From positions 930,001 through 994,000 of the forward strand of contig OY762933.1 in the NCBI GenBank assembly GCA_963666765.1: a stretch of 64,000 nucleotides of DNA, read 5' to 3'. The position numbers were made by a program, and so were the translations under genes. The stretch is from Foliamicus sp963666765. Lineage in GTDB: Bacteria > Pseudomonadota > Gammaproteobacteria > Steroidobacterales > Foliamicaceae. Under the pieces are notes generated by a model that saw only the letters and a program-made list of their open reading frames with translations, was not told the origin of the DNA and did no database searches. Shown in pieces: positions 34,578-42,769 of the stretch (positions are counted from its first letter, which is position 1; each line of letters opens with the position of its first letter).

Positions 34578-35012
34578 GTGAAAGAAGCGGAGTCATCCCT
34601 GATCTTCCTGTTAGCCGCCGATGCGGTGTTGTTGCTGCATGTGCTCTTCGTCGCCTTCATCGTCCTCGGCCTCGTGCTCATCCTCGCGGGCAAAGCGTAT
34701 CGCTGGCTGTGGGTCCGGAATCCCTGGTTTCGGCTGGCGCACCTCCTTGCCATAGCCGTCGTGGTGGTTCAGTCATGGTTCGGGATGATCTGCCAGCTAA
34801 CTACAGTTGAAATGATGCTCCGATCCCGTGCCGGCGATTCGATTTATCCGGGATCGTTCGTGGCGCACTGGCTGGAATCGCTACTCTACTATCGGGCGCC
34901 GGCATGGGCTTTTGTCTTGTGCTACACGCTATTCGGAGCTGCGGTCGTCGGAAGCTGGTTCTGGGTCCGCCCGCGCCTATTCAGGCGTACGAGGTGGCCT
35001 CCAGGATGCTAG
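34578..35012 (+). CDS. DUF2784 family membrane protein
   Basis: A 144-residue membrane protein with about four helices. HVLFVAFIVLGLVLIL, then FRLAHLLAIAVVVVQSWFGMICQLTTVE and the C-terminal helix AFVLCYTLFGAAVVGSW match DUF2784. The GTG at 34578 has AGGAG five bases upstream; a GTG at 34572 is an alternative. It follows the importer by twelve bases and precedes an FAD oxidoreductase gene; I see no functional link. Confidence 0.8.
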   Translation: MKEAESSLIFLLAADAVLLLHVLFVAFIVLGLVLILAGKAYRWLWVRNPWFRLAHLLAIAVVVVQSWFGMICQLTTVEMMLRSRAGDSIYPGSFVAHWLESLLYYRAPAWAFVLCYTLFGAAVVGSWFWVRPRLFRRTRWPPGC

Positions 35013-36304
35013 AGTACGAACGAAGAACAGTCCGAGGCGGGGGGAATGTCGAGAAGGATCGCGATAATCGGTGCCGGGGTCTCGGGACTGGGAGTCGCGT
35101 GGGCGCTTAGCCGGCATCCCGAGCGCTTCGATTTCCGCGTATACGAAGCGCAGGCCCAGGTGGGCGGCAATGCCGTGACTGCCGACATGCCGCAGGACGA
35201 CGGCGGTTCTATCCCGTTCGACATCTCCGTCACCGCGCTGATCCCCTCCGTCTACCAGCACATTCTGCTGGTCATGGAGCAGAACGGCATCGACCTCATC
35301 GACACGCGGTTCAGCTACAGCGTCAAATATCGGGGCGGGGTCTATGCGCATGACTTCGATTCCGACATCCGCCGGGAACTCCAGCCGGAAATCGAGAGAT
35401 TTCAAAAGCTTCTGAGACGCTTGCACTGGTTCGGACGAGTTAACAACACCCGGTCCAGAGTGTTCAATGCGCTGAACCCGTTCAACTACGTCAGCATGGG
35501 CACGGTGCTCAACTGGGGCAGGTTCTCGGGAGACTTCCGCTACAAGATCCTCAAACCCATGTTCGTCAACTTCCTCATGGCGACAAACGTGTTCGACATG
35601 CCCGCTTCGCTATTCTCGCGCTACCTGCAGTTCTTCGATATCGAAGCGGCAACGCCCATGAAGACCTGGGATCAGGGCACGCGGCGCATTTATCAAGCGC
35701 TCTCGCGCGACTTTGAAGACAGGATTTACCTGAACCGGCCCGTCCGGAAAGTGTACCGGCGCCCGTCCGAAGTCGTGGTAGAGGACGAGAACGGCAAGGC
35801 GGAGACCTTCGACGACGTCGTGTTCGCGTGCAACGCCAACCAGGCGCTGATGATGCTGCACGACCCGACCTACATGGAAGGCTCCATTCTCTCTTCGATA
35901 CGCTACGAGAGCGAACTGCACAACCACACCGTCGTGCATTCCGACGCCTCGGTTCTTCCCGACAGCGACGTAAAGGCGCTCGACACTCGCAGCAATCACA
36001 TCGAACAGTACGGCGCGCGGCCCGACAACTACGAAATCACCTACATCATGCACAACCAGCAACCCTGGGCGAAACGGTCGGACAAGCCCTGCCTGGTGAC
36101 CTACAACGCGATCAGTCCGATCGACGAAGGCAAGATCATCAAGAAGTGGTGGTTTCAGCACGTCGTGCACGACGTGCGGCACATCGCCTTTCTGATCCAC
36201 CTGTTTCGCTTCATCCAGGGCAAGCGGCGAAGCTGGCACTGCGGCGCCCACACCCTGATCAACAGCCAGGAAACCTGCTTCGTGACCGGCCTTGTTACGG
36301 CCAG

Positions 36305-36331
36305 AGAGGTGGACCCCAATCCTTGGACAGG
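36305..36331 (+). repeat. IS3 element terminal inverted repeat (orfB-distal end)
   Basis: 27-bp end: AGAGG, TGGACCCCAA, a 5-base variable stretch (TCCTT), then GGACAGG. It matches the opposite end in 21 of 27 positions, the differences being mainly in the 5-base stretch. Confidence 0.85.
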
Positions 36332-36398
36332 TTGGCAGCCAGTTTAAGGTGGAATCTGCTGTTCATCAGATGCTGCCAAGTTGATCAGTATACGTCTG

Positions 36399-36415
36399 CT
36401 CTTTTGTCAAAAGAG
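36399..36415. other. perfect hairpin inside the IS3 element
   Basis: CTCTTTTG-T-CAAAAGAG, an 8-bp perfect inverted repeat with a one-base loop in the non-coding segment after orfB. It could terminate transcription leaving or entering the element, or act as a structural site for transposition. Confidence 0.5.
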
Positions 36416-36471
36416 TTTGTCGTTGACGCTGTGGAATTTGTGGGCGAGAGGCTCGCGAGTGGGGGCAGGCG

Positions 36472-36497
36472 GTGGTCAACACCTGGGTGTTGTCCAC
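36472..36497. other. second hairpin inside the IS3 element
   Basis: GTGG-T-CAACACC-TG-GGTGTTG-T-CCAC, an 11-bp inverted repeat broken by one T-T mismatch. Together with the hairpin at 36399 it fills the otherwise empty 36332-36621 stretch of the element, where I see no coding sequence. Confidence 0.5.
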
Positions 36498-36621
36498 GGG
36501 CTGTCCCCGCGTCCCGCAGGGCGCGGGCCGGTCCGAAGGACTCGTCCACAAAATCCACAGCGCCGGGCGTGGCGATGGTTGAGCAATCCGCCTGAGAGCT
36601 GCCGTTCATGCCATCATTTGA

Positions 36622-37470
36622 CTATGCTGCCCGATCCAGGCGTTGGACACCGGCATGCGCCTCTGCCGGTGTCCGCCCGCCGAACGCGGAGTGCGGGCGT
36701 ACTTCGTTGTAATACCTCAGCCAGGTCCCGACCCCGTCGCGGGCCTCACGAAAATCGGCAAACGCCTGCAGGTAGACGCACTCATACTTCAGCGAGCGCC
36801 ACAGCCGCTCGATGAACACGTTGTCGCTCCACTGGCCCTTGCCGTCCATGGAGATGCGGATGCCGTGGGCGCTTAACTCTCCGGTCCATGCCGTAGAAGT
36901 GAACTGGCTGCCCTGGTCGGTGTTGAACACCTCCGGCGGTCCGTAACACTCGATGGCCTCGGCCAGCGCATGCACGCAAAACACCGTGTCCTGGGTCGTG
37001 GACAGCGCCCAGGACAGCACCTTGCGCGAATACCAGTCCATGATCGCCACCAAGTATAAAAATCCATGCGCCATCGGCAGATACGTCAGATCGGCACACC
37101 ACACCTGGTTGGGCCAGCGCACGGCCAGATCGCGCAGCAGATACGGATACACCCGATGTCCCGGCGCCCGCCGCGAGGTGTTCGGCCGCGGCGCCACCGA
37201 GCGCAATCCCATCACCCGCATCAATCGCCGAACCCGCTTGCGGCCCACCCGGTGGCCACCGCGACGCAGCGCACGGGTCATCTGCCGAGAGCCATACCAC
37301 GGACAGTCCAAATACAACGCGTCCATCACCCGCATCAGCCGAAGGTTCTCCTCCGACTCGCCCGACGGGCGGTAGTAAAAGCTCGAGCGGGCGATGCCCA
37401 CCAAAGCGCACTGGCGCACCACACTGAGCCGGTCGTCTTGCGAATCGATCAAACCTCGCCTCCGATCCAC
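36622..37470 (-). CDS. IS3 transposase OrfB (DDE integrase domain)
   Basis: A 282-residue catalytic subunit. The N-terminal HTH_21-type region (RSSFYYRPS, YGSRQMTRALRRGGHRVGRKRVRRLM) is followed by the rve core with the DDE residues in WCADLTYLP, VFNTDQGSQF and NVFIERLWRSLKYE, the last two about 35 residues apart. It starts at a GTG (37470) located in the loop of the frameshift hairpin, but is expected mainly as an OrfAB fusion. No internal stops, so probably active. Confidence 0.93.
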   Translation of the reverse strand: MDRRRGLIDSQDDRLSVVRQCALVGIARSSFYYRPSGESEENLRLMRVMDALYLDCPWYGSRQMTRALRRGGHRVGRKRVRRLMRVMGLRSVAPRPNTSRRAPGHRVYPYLLRDLAVRWPNQVWCADLTYLPMAHGFLYLVAIMDWYSRKVLSWALSTTQDTVFCVHALAEAIECYGPPEVFNTDQGSQFTSTAWTGELSAHGIRISMDGKGQWSDNVFIERLWRSLKYECVYLQAFADFREARDGVGTWLRYYNEVRPHSAFGGRTPAEAHAGVQRLDRAA

Positions 37471-37500
37471 GCTCAGCGATCGAAGGCCTTGGCTAAAAAA
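37458..37500 (-). promoter_or_regulatory. programmed -1 ribosomal frameshift signal (orfA/orfB)
   Basis: A slippery heptamer T-TTT-TTA (37500-37494) sits in the correct X-XXY-YYZ phase of orfA. Six bases downstream begins a 10-bp stem GCCTTCGATC/GATCGGAGGC (one T-G pair) with a 10-base loop. Slipping back one base fuses orfA to the orfB frame with no stop between, predicting a 377-residue OrfAB transposase. Confidence 0.85.
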
Positions 37501-37754
37501 TCCCGCTCCACCACCAGCTCGCCAATCTTCGCCTGAAGCCGTGTGATCTCCTCCTCGTGGCCCCGATCCGTTCGATTGACGCCCCGAGTAAACGTCGTCT
37601 TCAGTCCCTCAAGCGCCGTGCGCTTCCAGTTGCCAATCACGTTCGGGTGCACCTGGTAACGGGCCGCCAGTTCGGCAATCGTGCCGTCCCCGCGGATCGC
37701 CGCCAAAGCCACCCTCGCCTTGAAGTCCGGTGAAAAATTGCGTCGCTTCGCCAT
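37473..37754 (-). CDS. IS3 transposase OrfA (HTH)
   Basis: A 93-residue DNA-binding subunit. KRRNFSPDFKARVALAAI and TIAELAARYQVHPNVIGNWK form the helix-turn-helix of IS3-family OrfA, and the C-terminal EEEITRLQAKIGELVVERDFL is a leucine-zipper-like helix for multimerisation. It ends three bases before the orfB GTG. Alone it usually represses or modulates transposition; most OrfB is made by frameshifting. Confidence 0.92.
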   Translation of the reverse strand: MAKRRNFSPDFKARVALAAIRGDGTIAELAARYQVHPNVIGNWKRTALEGLKTTFTRGVNRTDRGHEEEITRLQAKIGELVVERDFLAKAFDR

Positions 37755-37796
37755 CGTCGTATGGTCCTCTCATCAGCGCAAATCCCACCTTACAAC

Positions 37797-37823
37797 CCTG
37801 TCCGAATTTTGGGGTCCACTTCT
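37797..37823 (-). repeat. IS3 element terminal inverted repeat (orfA-proximal end)
   Basis: Read inward from 37823: AGAAG, TGGACCCCAA, AATTC, GGACAGG. It is the partner of the end at 36305-36331. It lies 43 bases upstream of the orfA start and may overlap the transposase promoter. Confidence 0.85.
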
Positions 37824-37986
37824 CAGGCAGCTCGGCGCCGACTACCCCTTCGAAGACGCCGAAGCGAAAAAGTGGTTCAATTTCTACGGGCGAATGATGT
37901 ACGGCTGGCGCTTCAGGAAAGCCTGAGCAGGTCCCTGATTCAGACGCAGGCTGGTAACCTGAACCTGATCTGCGGTGTAGGTCCAA

Positions 37987-38018
37987 GGACTCAGGACAGG
38001 CATGCCCGTCCTGAGTCC
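37987..38018. terminator. large hairpin between convergent genes
   Basis: An 11-bp perfect stem GGACTCAGGAC/GTCCTGAGTCC encloses an A-GGCATGCC-C core that is itself palindromic. It lies between the oxidoreductase 3' end (37926) and the stop of the convergent TonB receptor gene (38032), the right place for a bidirectional terminator, but neither side has a T-run. Confidence 0.55.
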
Positions 38019-38031
38019 AGTTAGCCGAAAG

Positions 38032-40449
38032 TCAGAAGGACGCTCTCAGGCGCACACCGAATTCCCGCTTCGGGTAACCCGCCGTGAAAACCTTGCGGGC
38101 TCCGCCGGGACCGGTGGTCGTGCCGTTCGTGTTGGGCAGGACCTTGTTGTCGGTGAGATTGGTGCCGAAGACTTCAACGGTGCTGTTTTCGGTCACATCG
38201 ATGCCCCAGCGAACATTGATCCTGAACATTGATTTCGTGCGGTTCCACTCCGAGTAGTCGGCCCACTTTGGACTCTCGTAGAAGAAATCCGTGCGGAGGA
38301 ACCATTCCCGTCCACCCAGCTCTCCAAGAACCGTCGGGCTCAACGACGCCGTCCATGCCGGCGTGTTGCGCGCCTCGTTTCCATCGTTAACGACTGACAA
38401 CACGCCCGATCCAAGCAGTGCAGACTCATTCGAACCGCGCGACGAGAACGAGGTCATGATCGCATCCACATAGGTCAGCGTTCCGCGAACGCTGAACCAG
38501 TCGGTCAGGTTGCCCTGTACTTCCAGATCGAAGCCCGTGTACTCGGAATTGCCCGGCCCCCGGTAGGATGTCGTGCCACCGGTGGGAAGCAGGATGACCG
38601 ACGCGAAGGGTTGGTTTTGCCAGTCAATGTAAAAGACGGCGGCGGTAAAGGCCCAATTGTCCGTCTGTTGTTTCCAGCCAATCTCGTATTGCGTGTTCTC
38701 CTGGGGCGCCGTGTACAGACCCAGTGCGTCTAACTGGTCGGCAGGAATTACCTCCGGCGCAACACTGTTGACAAATCCGGCCTGAGTTGCGACCCCAAGC
38801 AGGGAACTGTAGGAATAGCTGAAGTAGGTGGTTGCCCCCTCAAACGGCTGGTAGCTGAGAATCACTCGCGGAATGAAATCGGTGTAGTCATTCAGTTCAT
38901 TGCACACCGGTGAGAATGAACAGGTGCCACTCGGGTTCCCCTGCAGAACCGCCACCGATTCCTCATCGGTGTAGCGCACCTCAACCGACGCGGTCAGGTC
39001 TTCGGTGAGATCATAATCCACCGACGCGAACAATGCCGTAGTGCCGTTATCCTGGAAGTCAACCGTTGCGGTAGTGGTGTTCGGATCGAGTTGCGTCAGG
39101 GTCGGCGTGTTGCCGAGCCGATAGCGCTGATCATAGTCGCTGATCCCAACGAGATACCGGAGCCTTTGGTCCTGCGGAGAGGCAATCCGGGCCTCGAAGT
39201 AGGTTTCCTGCACTGCAATCTGGTTGCCAAGCGCAAAGACTGTGCCGGGAATGGATGGAACGCCGTACCAAAAGTCGACGTAGTTAAGGGTTCCCGTGTC
39301 CGCTCGTGAGCCCTGGAATGATACGGTGTGATCGGCAACATCGTATTCGCCGCTCAATTGAACCCGGTAGGTGCGATTGAAGCCGCCCAGCTTGCCCGGC
39401 GGTGTCTTCAGGATGTCGTATTCCTCGAGCAGAGGGTGAAGATCGGTCAGGGAACGGCCCAGGAATATCTGGCCGCCGGGGAAGTAGCCCTCAGGGGTCC
39501 GGGTTACCCCGAACTGGATGTGCTCGCCATCGGGGTAATTGCCGCACCAGGAAGCAAACGGCAACGTGCTCATATCACGGCTGAAGGGAGTGGTCTCGCG
39601 CGTGACCGGATTCAGGTATTCGCCGTTGTAGGTGATATTGCATTGGCCGGCCGGTATGCCGTGTACCCCTGAATTGATGCCGCCGTTGACGCCGCCATCC
39701 TCGGCGTCCACGTAGTATCCGGTGAGTTTCAGACGCAAGTCTTCCGTAACGTCAATTGTCAGCGTGCCGTTGAAAGTGAGGTCTTTCTGGACCCCGAAAG
39801 GCGTGCCGTCCTGAAAATCGAAATCGCCGGCATTCTGCTCGTAACCGGCATAAAGGCGCAGGCCCACCCTGTCCGTTATCGGACCTCCAATACCGACGGC
39901 AAGGATGTACTCATCATTCTGGGAAGGCGAATATTGAAGCGTCACGTCCGCTTCCCACTCGTCTCCGGGAAGCCGGGGCACATAGTTGATGGCGCCGGAA
40001 AAGGTGTTACGTCCGAAGTACGCAGTTTGCGGTCCCTTGATGACTTCAACGCGCTCCACGTCCGTGATCGGCAAGAATCCGCCACCGGCCGCGATGTAGG
40101 ACCCATCCCAGAACAGGGCGCCCACCTGGGTCGAGGGTGTAATGATCTGCTGGTTCATTCCACGAACGCGGATTTGCGGATTGACGCGCCCGGCTGTCGC
40201 CGTGACGCCATGAAAGTCCAGGCCGGGAATGAGTTTTGACAGTTCATGGAAATCGCCGACGCCGGCCTGTTCCAACTGTTCCTGCGACATTGCCGACACC
40301 GAGATCGGAATCTCGTATATGTTCTCTTCCCGCTTCCGGGCGGTAACGACAATTTCCTCCAATGAAAGCTCTTGCGCCAGGGCGCTCTGCGCAACCGGCA
40401 AGGCCATCAAGGCCATAATTGACGTCGCAAGCAGATTCCGCGTTCTCAT
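38032..40449 (-). CDS. TonB-dependent outer-membrane receptor
   Basis: An 805-residue receptor. The start at 40449 has GAGGGG upstream and a signal peptide ending at SALAQ. The plug begins with a TonB box-like EEIVVTARK, followed by IRVRGMNQQ and VERVEVIKGPQTAYFGRNTFSGAINYV. The C-terminus ends in Phe (RLRASF), as needed for outer-membrane insertion. Barrel strands alternate aromatic residues throughout. It is of the general, siderophore- or small-molecule-type group; the ligand is unknown. It converges with the disrupted oxidoreductase gene. Confidence 0.93.
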   Translation of the reverse strand: MRTRNLLATSIMALMALPVAQSALAQELSLEEIVVTARKREENIYEIPISVSAMSQEQLEQAGVGDFHELSKLIPGLDFHGVTATAGRVNPQIRVRGMNQQIITPSTQVGALFWDGSYIAAGGGFLPITDVERVEVIKGPQTAYFGRNTFSGAINYVPRLPGDEWEADVTLQYSPSQNDEYILAVGIGGPITDRVGLRLYAGYEQNAGDFDFQDGTPFGVQKDLTFNGTLTIDVTEDLRLKLTGYYVDAEDGGVNGGINSGVHGIPAGQCNITYNGEYLNPVTRETTPFSRDMSTLPFASWCGNYPDGEHIQFGVTRTPEGYFPGGQIFLGRSLTDLHPLLEEYDILKTPPGKLGGFNRTYRVQLSGEYDVADHTVSFQGSRADTGTLNYVDFWYGVPSIPGTVFALGNQIAVQETYFEARIASPQDQRLRYLVGISDYDQRYRLGNTPTLTQLDPNTTTATVDFQDNGTTALFASVDYDLTEDLTASVEVRYTDEESVAVLQGNPSGTCSFSPVCNELNDYTDFIPRVILSYQPFEGATTYFSYSYSSLLGVATQAGFVNSVAPEVIPADQLDALGLYTAPQENTQYEIGWKQQTDNWAFTAAVFYIDWQNQPFASVILLPTGGTTSYRGPGNSEYTGFDLEVQGNLTDWFSVRGTLTYVDAIMTSFSSRGSNESALLGSGVLSVVNDGNEARNTPAWTASLSPTVLGELGGREWFLRTDFFYESPKWADYSEWNRTKSMFRINVRWGIDVTENSTVEVFGTNLTDNKVLPNTNGTTTGPGGARKVFTAGYPKREFGVRLRASF

Positions 40450-40611
40450 AAGTATCCCCTCATAGAAACCAATAAGGCCCGACGGCCATTTGATGCTGGT
40501 TTGTCCGGGCCAACCGCTACCTGTTCCGGCGAACAAGCCCCCTCGTGGTCAAATCCGAGACGTACATTGCCGGACCAATCGGGCCGGCGACGCGCGAATA
40601 ATACACGGCCC

Positions 40612-41559
40612 TCAGGCCTTTGTCAGAAAGCCCACCACCGCGTCGGCCCACTCCTCGGGCATCTGATCGACGATGTCGATGCCGCCGCCCTGCAACTCCA
40701 CATAGTCGAAATCGGGACGAATCCGCGCCGCCAGCTTGGCGTTTTCGTAAATCTGATCGCCGGTGTTGGTGAGAATCATGGTCGGCACCATGACCTGCTC
40801 AAGAGCGGCGTTGTGATCGTAGATGAAGGCGGCGTGATGACCCGTCCAGAACGGCGCATAACCCTGGAACCGCTCCACCGTATAGCGGGTGATGGTTTTC
40901 GGGTCGGGCGTCGCGCCGCCGTCCGAGTACATACGGTAGCGGGTGGCGAAAGCTTCCTGCATATGGCTGCCGTCGTGCTCGTACACGAAGTTGATCTCGC
41001 CTTCCTCGACAAACTTGAGGAAATTGCGGCGTTCTTCCTCGCTTACCGGCAAGGGACCGTTGACGATCAGCTTTTTCACTCTTTCCGGAAAAAGGATGGC
41101 CGTTTCCGTCGCCACCATGCTGCCGGTGTGGTGCCCGAGCACGTCGGCCTGATCAATGCCCAGCAGGTCGAGCACGGCAGGCACCGCCTCGGCCCAGTCA
41201 CTGGCCGTGGGCACGAAGGGCGTGGGGTCCGATTCGCCGAAACCGGGCGAATCAACGCCGATGGCCCGGATTCCACGGCGCGCCAGCGGTTCGTACACGT
41301 TCTCGAACTGGCGCGAGGTCTGGGGCGCCTGGGGACACAGAAGCAGGGGCCTTCCCTCACCCGTGTCGCGAAAATGCACCTGGCCGAAGGGCCCGTCCGC
41401 ATAGCCGCGCCTCGGCACATAGGGCACCGGCATGGGTCCGGACCGGACCGCGTAGGGATTGCCTTCCGCCCGAGTCGCGGCGGAGGCGGCGCGGCTCCCG
41501 GACATGGCCGCAATCGCGGCGCCGGTGTACTTTAGTGTGTCTCTGCGCGTCGTTGTCAT
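40612..41559 (-). CDS. Tat-exported alpha/beta hydrolase fold protein, triad altered
   Basis: A 315-residue alpha/beta-fold protein with a Tat signal (TTTRRDTLKYTGAAIAAMSG). The start at 41559 has TGAGGA upstream. Fold landmarks are PLLLCPQAP, IGVDSPGFGESD and VMVPTMILTNTGDQIY, the last giving the acid. At the nucleophile elbow the sequence is LGHHTGSM, with His where Ser is expected, and the C-terminal loop reads LQGGGIDIV where GGGH is expected. So two triad positions appear lost. It may be a non-catalytic binding protein or use other residues. It is transcribed in the same direction as the TonB receptor downstream, possibly with it. Confidence 0.82.
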   Translation of the reverse strand: MTTTRRDTLKYTGAAIAAMSGSRAASAATRAEGNPYAVRSGPMPVPYVPRRGYADGPFGQVHFRDTGEGRPLLLCPQAPQTSRQFENVYEPLARRGIRAIGVDSPGFGESDPTPFVPTASDWAEAVPAVLDLLGIDQADVLGHHTGSMVATETAILFPERVKKLIVNGPLPVSEEERRNFLKFVEEGEINFVYEHDGSHMQEAFATRYRMYSDGGATPDPKTITRYTVERFQGYAPFWTGHHAAFIYDHNAALEQVMVPTMILTNTGDQIYENAKLAARIRPDFDYVELQGGGIDIVDQMPEEWADAVVGFLTKA

Positions 41560-41659
41560 GGCGTGTTCCTCATGTCCTGGCCCCGGGTTTCGATCCACGG
41601 GAATTGGGGAAACGGATCATATCAGCCGGCCCGACAGGTTGATGGCAAGCGCGGCAGGA

Positions 41660-41839
41660 CTAAGTAATGGGTAGCACAACCCCCAGGGAAGTCAGTTCAC
41701 AGGTCAGCCCGGATACCTCCCACATGCTAAAGCGCCCGCGATCGTGCCTGCGCAAGGAAAACCATTCGCGACCGCACTCGCAACCATCGGAGGTGACGTA
41801 GGTAATGGTTCCACGTGTACAGGTATAGGGATATTTCAT
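41660..41839 (-). CDS. short ORF, possible gene remnant (59 aa)
   Basis: An ATG-to-TAG frame of 59 codons, starting at 41839. The product contains GTITYVTSDGCECGREWFSL and FSMWEVSGL, which look like real protein rather than random GC-rich sequence, and has four Cys. It may be the N-terminal remnant of a larger protein that lost its 3' part. No ribosome-binding site is clear. The surrounding 41560-41888 gap holds nothing else I can support. Confidence 0.3.
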   Translation of the reverse strand: MKYPYTCTRGTITYVTSDGCECGREWFSLRRHDRGRFSMWEVSGLTCELTSLGVVLPIT

Positions 41840-41888
41840 GATTCAGAACCGAGCAGGAGAACAGCCGCAGATTTCATTCATTCGACGA

Positions 41889-42452
41889 TCACTCGCCGCC
41901 CTCGGGAAACATGCTCCGTATGGTTCCGATGGTCATGAACATGCGTTGCGGATGATCGCTGAAACTCTCAAAGCCCATACGCCGGTAGAACTCCTTGCGC
42001 CGCTGGAACGCCCTTTCTCCTCCATCGTCGATCACATCCAGAATAACCAGCTTGAGTCCCACCTCGTTTGACACATTGCAAGCCCGGAGCAGGGCGTCAA
42101 CCAATAGATCGGTTCCGAGTCCCTTGCCCTGCTGATTCTTGTCCACGGCAATCATCGAGAGATACAGGGCCGGGAGGCCGGCGCGGCCTGGAGCGCGCCG
42201 CGGAAGATTTCGGCCCAGTTCAGCAATCCCCACGGCGTGCGTGTTCAAAGCGTAATACCCCAGGATCCGGTCGGATCCTTCGGCGACTGCAACAAACACC
42301 CGAGTGAAATCGTCTTTTTGCTGTTTCCTGGCGCTCAGGCGAAGAAAGTTGTCCAGACGAGCCACGCCGCAGGAAAACCCGATCCGTTCATGGCGGGCCG
42401 GGTCAAATGGTTCTATGGAAATGCGCGGTAGGTTTTCTGCGTCAGCCGGCAT
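41889..42452 (-). CDS. GNAT acetyltransferase toxin (TacT-like)
   Basis: A 187-residue GNAT-fold protein. The family start FDPARHERIGFSCGVARLDNFLRLSARKQQK (only partly quoted: GVARLDNFL) is typical of toxins that acetylate aminoacyl-tRNA. The acetyl-CoA P-loop is QQGKGLGTDLL, and YRRMGFE near the C-terminus carries the catalytic Tyr. It overlaps the antitoxin gene by 11 bases, as in TacA-TacT pairs, and is translated after it. Blocking translation on activation is the known role of the family; here it is inferred. Confidence 0.88.
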   Translation of the reverse strand: MPADAENLPRISIEPFDPARHERIGFSCGVARLDNFLRLSARKQQKDDFTRVFVAVAEGSDRILGYYALNTHAVGIAELGRNLPRRAPGRAGLPALYLSMIAVDKNQQGKGLGTDLLVDALLRACNVSNEVGLKLVILDVIDDGGERAFQRRKEFYRRMGFESFSDHPQRMFMTIGTIRSMFPEGGE

Positions 42453-42753
42453 TGGCTATCCGTGCCCGATATCGATCCGCAGCTTCCAGCGCGGCCTGGG
42501 TAGGTGGCGGCGGATTGTCGAGAGCCGCCAGCAAGTCGCGCTGATCGCGCGCCGAGAGAACCGTAGTCTGGCGGTCACGCAGGACACGTTCGGCTTCCCG
42601 CATCGCCGAAGCACGCACAAATGCAGTCAGCGGAACCCCCATCAATTCAGCCGCCTTTACGATGCCGTTCTTGACGCTGGGCTTGATCCGCATCTCAATG
42701 CTGTCGGTGGCCTTCTCGCCGGAAGACACGTCGGGATCAATAAAATTCAACAT
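42442..42753 (-). CDS. DUF1778 antitoxin (TacA-like)
   Basis: A 103-residue ribbon-helix-helix antitoxin. The N-terminal half IEMRIKPSVKNGIVKAAELMGVPLTAFV is the DNA-binding and dimerisation part (quoted here in pieces: IEMRIKP, AAELMGVPL). The C-terminal half ALDNPPPPTQAALEAADRY wraps the GNAT toxin. The 3' 56 bases of the gene recur at 44268-44323. It is first in the operon and should repress its own promoter, which carries an operator. Confidence 0.88.
   Translation of the reverse strand: MLNFIDPDVSSGEKATDSIEMRIKPSVKNGIVKAAELMGVPLTAFVRASAMREAERVLRDRQTTVLSARDQRDLLAALDNPPPPTQAALEAADRYRARIANAG
42462..42517 (+). repeat. 56-bp direct repeat, left copy (inside antitoxin gene)
   Basis: Identical to 44268-44323 at 54 of 56 positions, same orientation. 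It encodes the proline-rich toxin-binding tail of the DUF1778 antitoxin on the minus strand. The two copies are separated by 1.75 kb that holds the rest of the antitoxin gene and the DUF4143 ATPase. Confidence 0.9.
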
Positions 42754-42769
42754 GTCCTGCCCTCAAATT

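Larger units (their letters stand above)
36305..37823 (-). mobile_element. IS3-family insertion sequence (1519 bp, intact)
   Basis: A complete insertion sequence with orfA and orfB on the minus strand, terminal inverted repeats (AGAGGTGGACCCCAA at 36305 and AGAAGTGGACCCCAA read inward from 37823) and a 3-bp CAG target duplication (36302-36304 and 37824-37826). The duplication was deduced from the interrupted gene: excision restores its frame perfectly. Boundaries at the TGG...CCA step (36310-37818) would not. About 290 bases beyond orfB are non-coding and carry two hairpins. The perfect target duplication and open transposase frames indicate a recent, probably still mobile, insertion. Confidence 0.93.
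35046..37926 (+). pseudogene. FAD-dependent oxidoreductase, split by an IS3 element
   Basis: A flavin amine-oxidase-like oxidoreductase (COG2907 type). The dinucleotide-binding motif is IIGAGVSGLGVAWAL at the N-terminus, with YEAQAQVGGNAV following. The coding parts are 35046-36304 and 37827-37926. The insertion replaces the last 33 codons: the left part now ends in a read-through tail ending WTGWQPV, while the true C-terminus (QLGADYPFEDAEAKKWF...GWRFRKA) lies beyond the element. Removing the element plus one CAG copy gives ...TARQLGADY in frame, a 452-residue protein. A truncated 433-residue product may still be made; whether it folds is unknown. The upstream region is adjacent to the DUF2784 gene. 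Confidence 0.88.

Noticed and set aside
36310..37818. IS3 boundaries at the TGG...CCA step
   Set aside because: No target duplication results and removing that interval does not restore the host reading frame, unlike 36305-37823.
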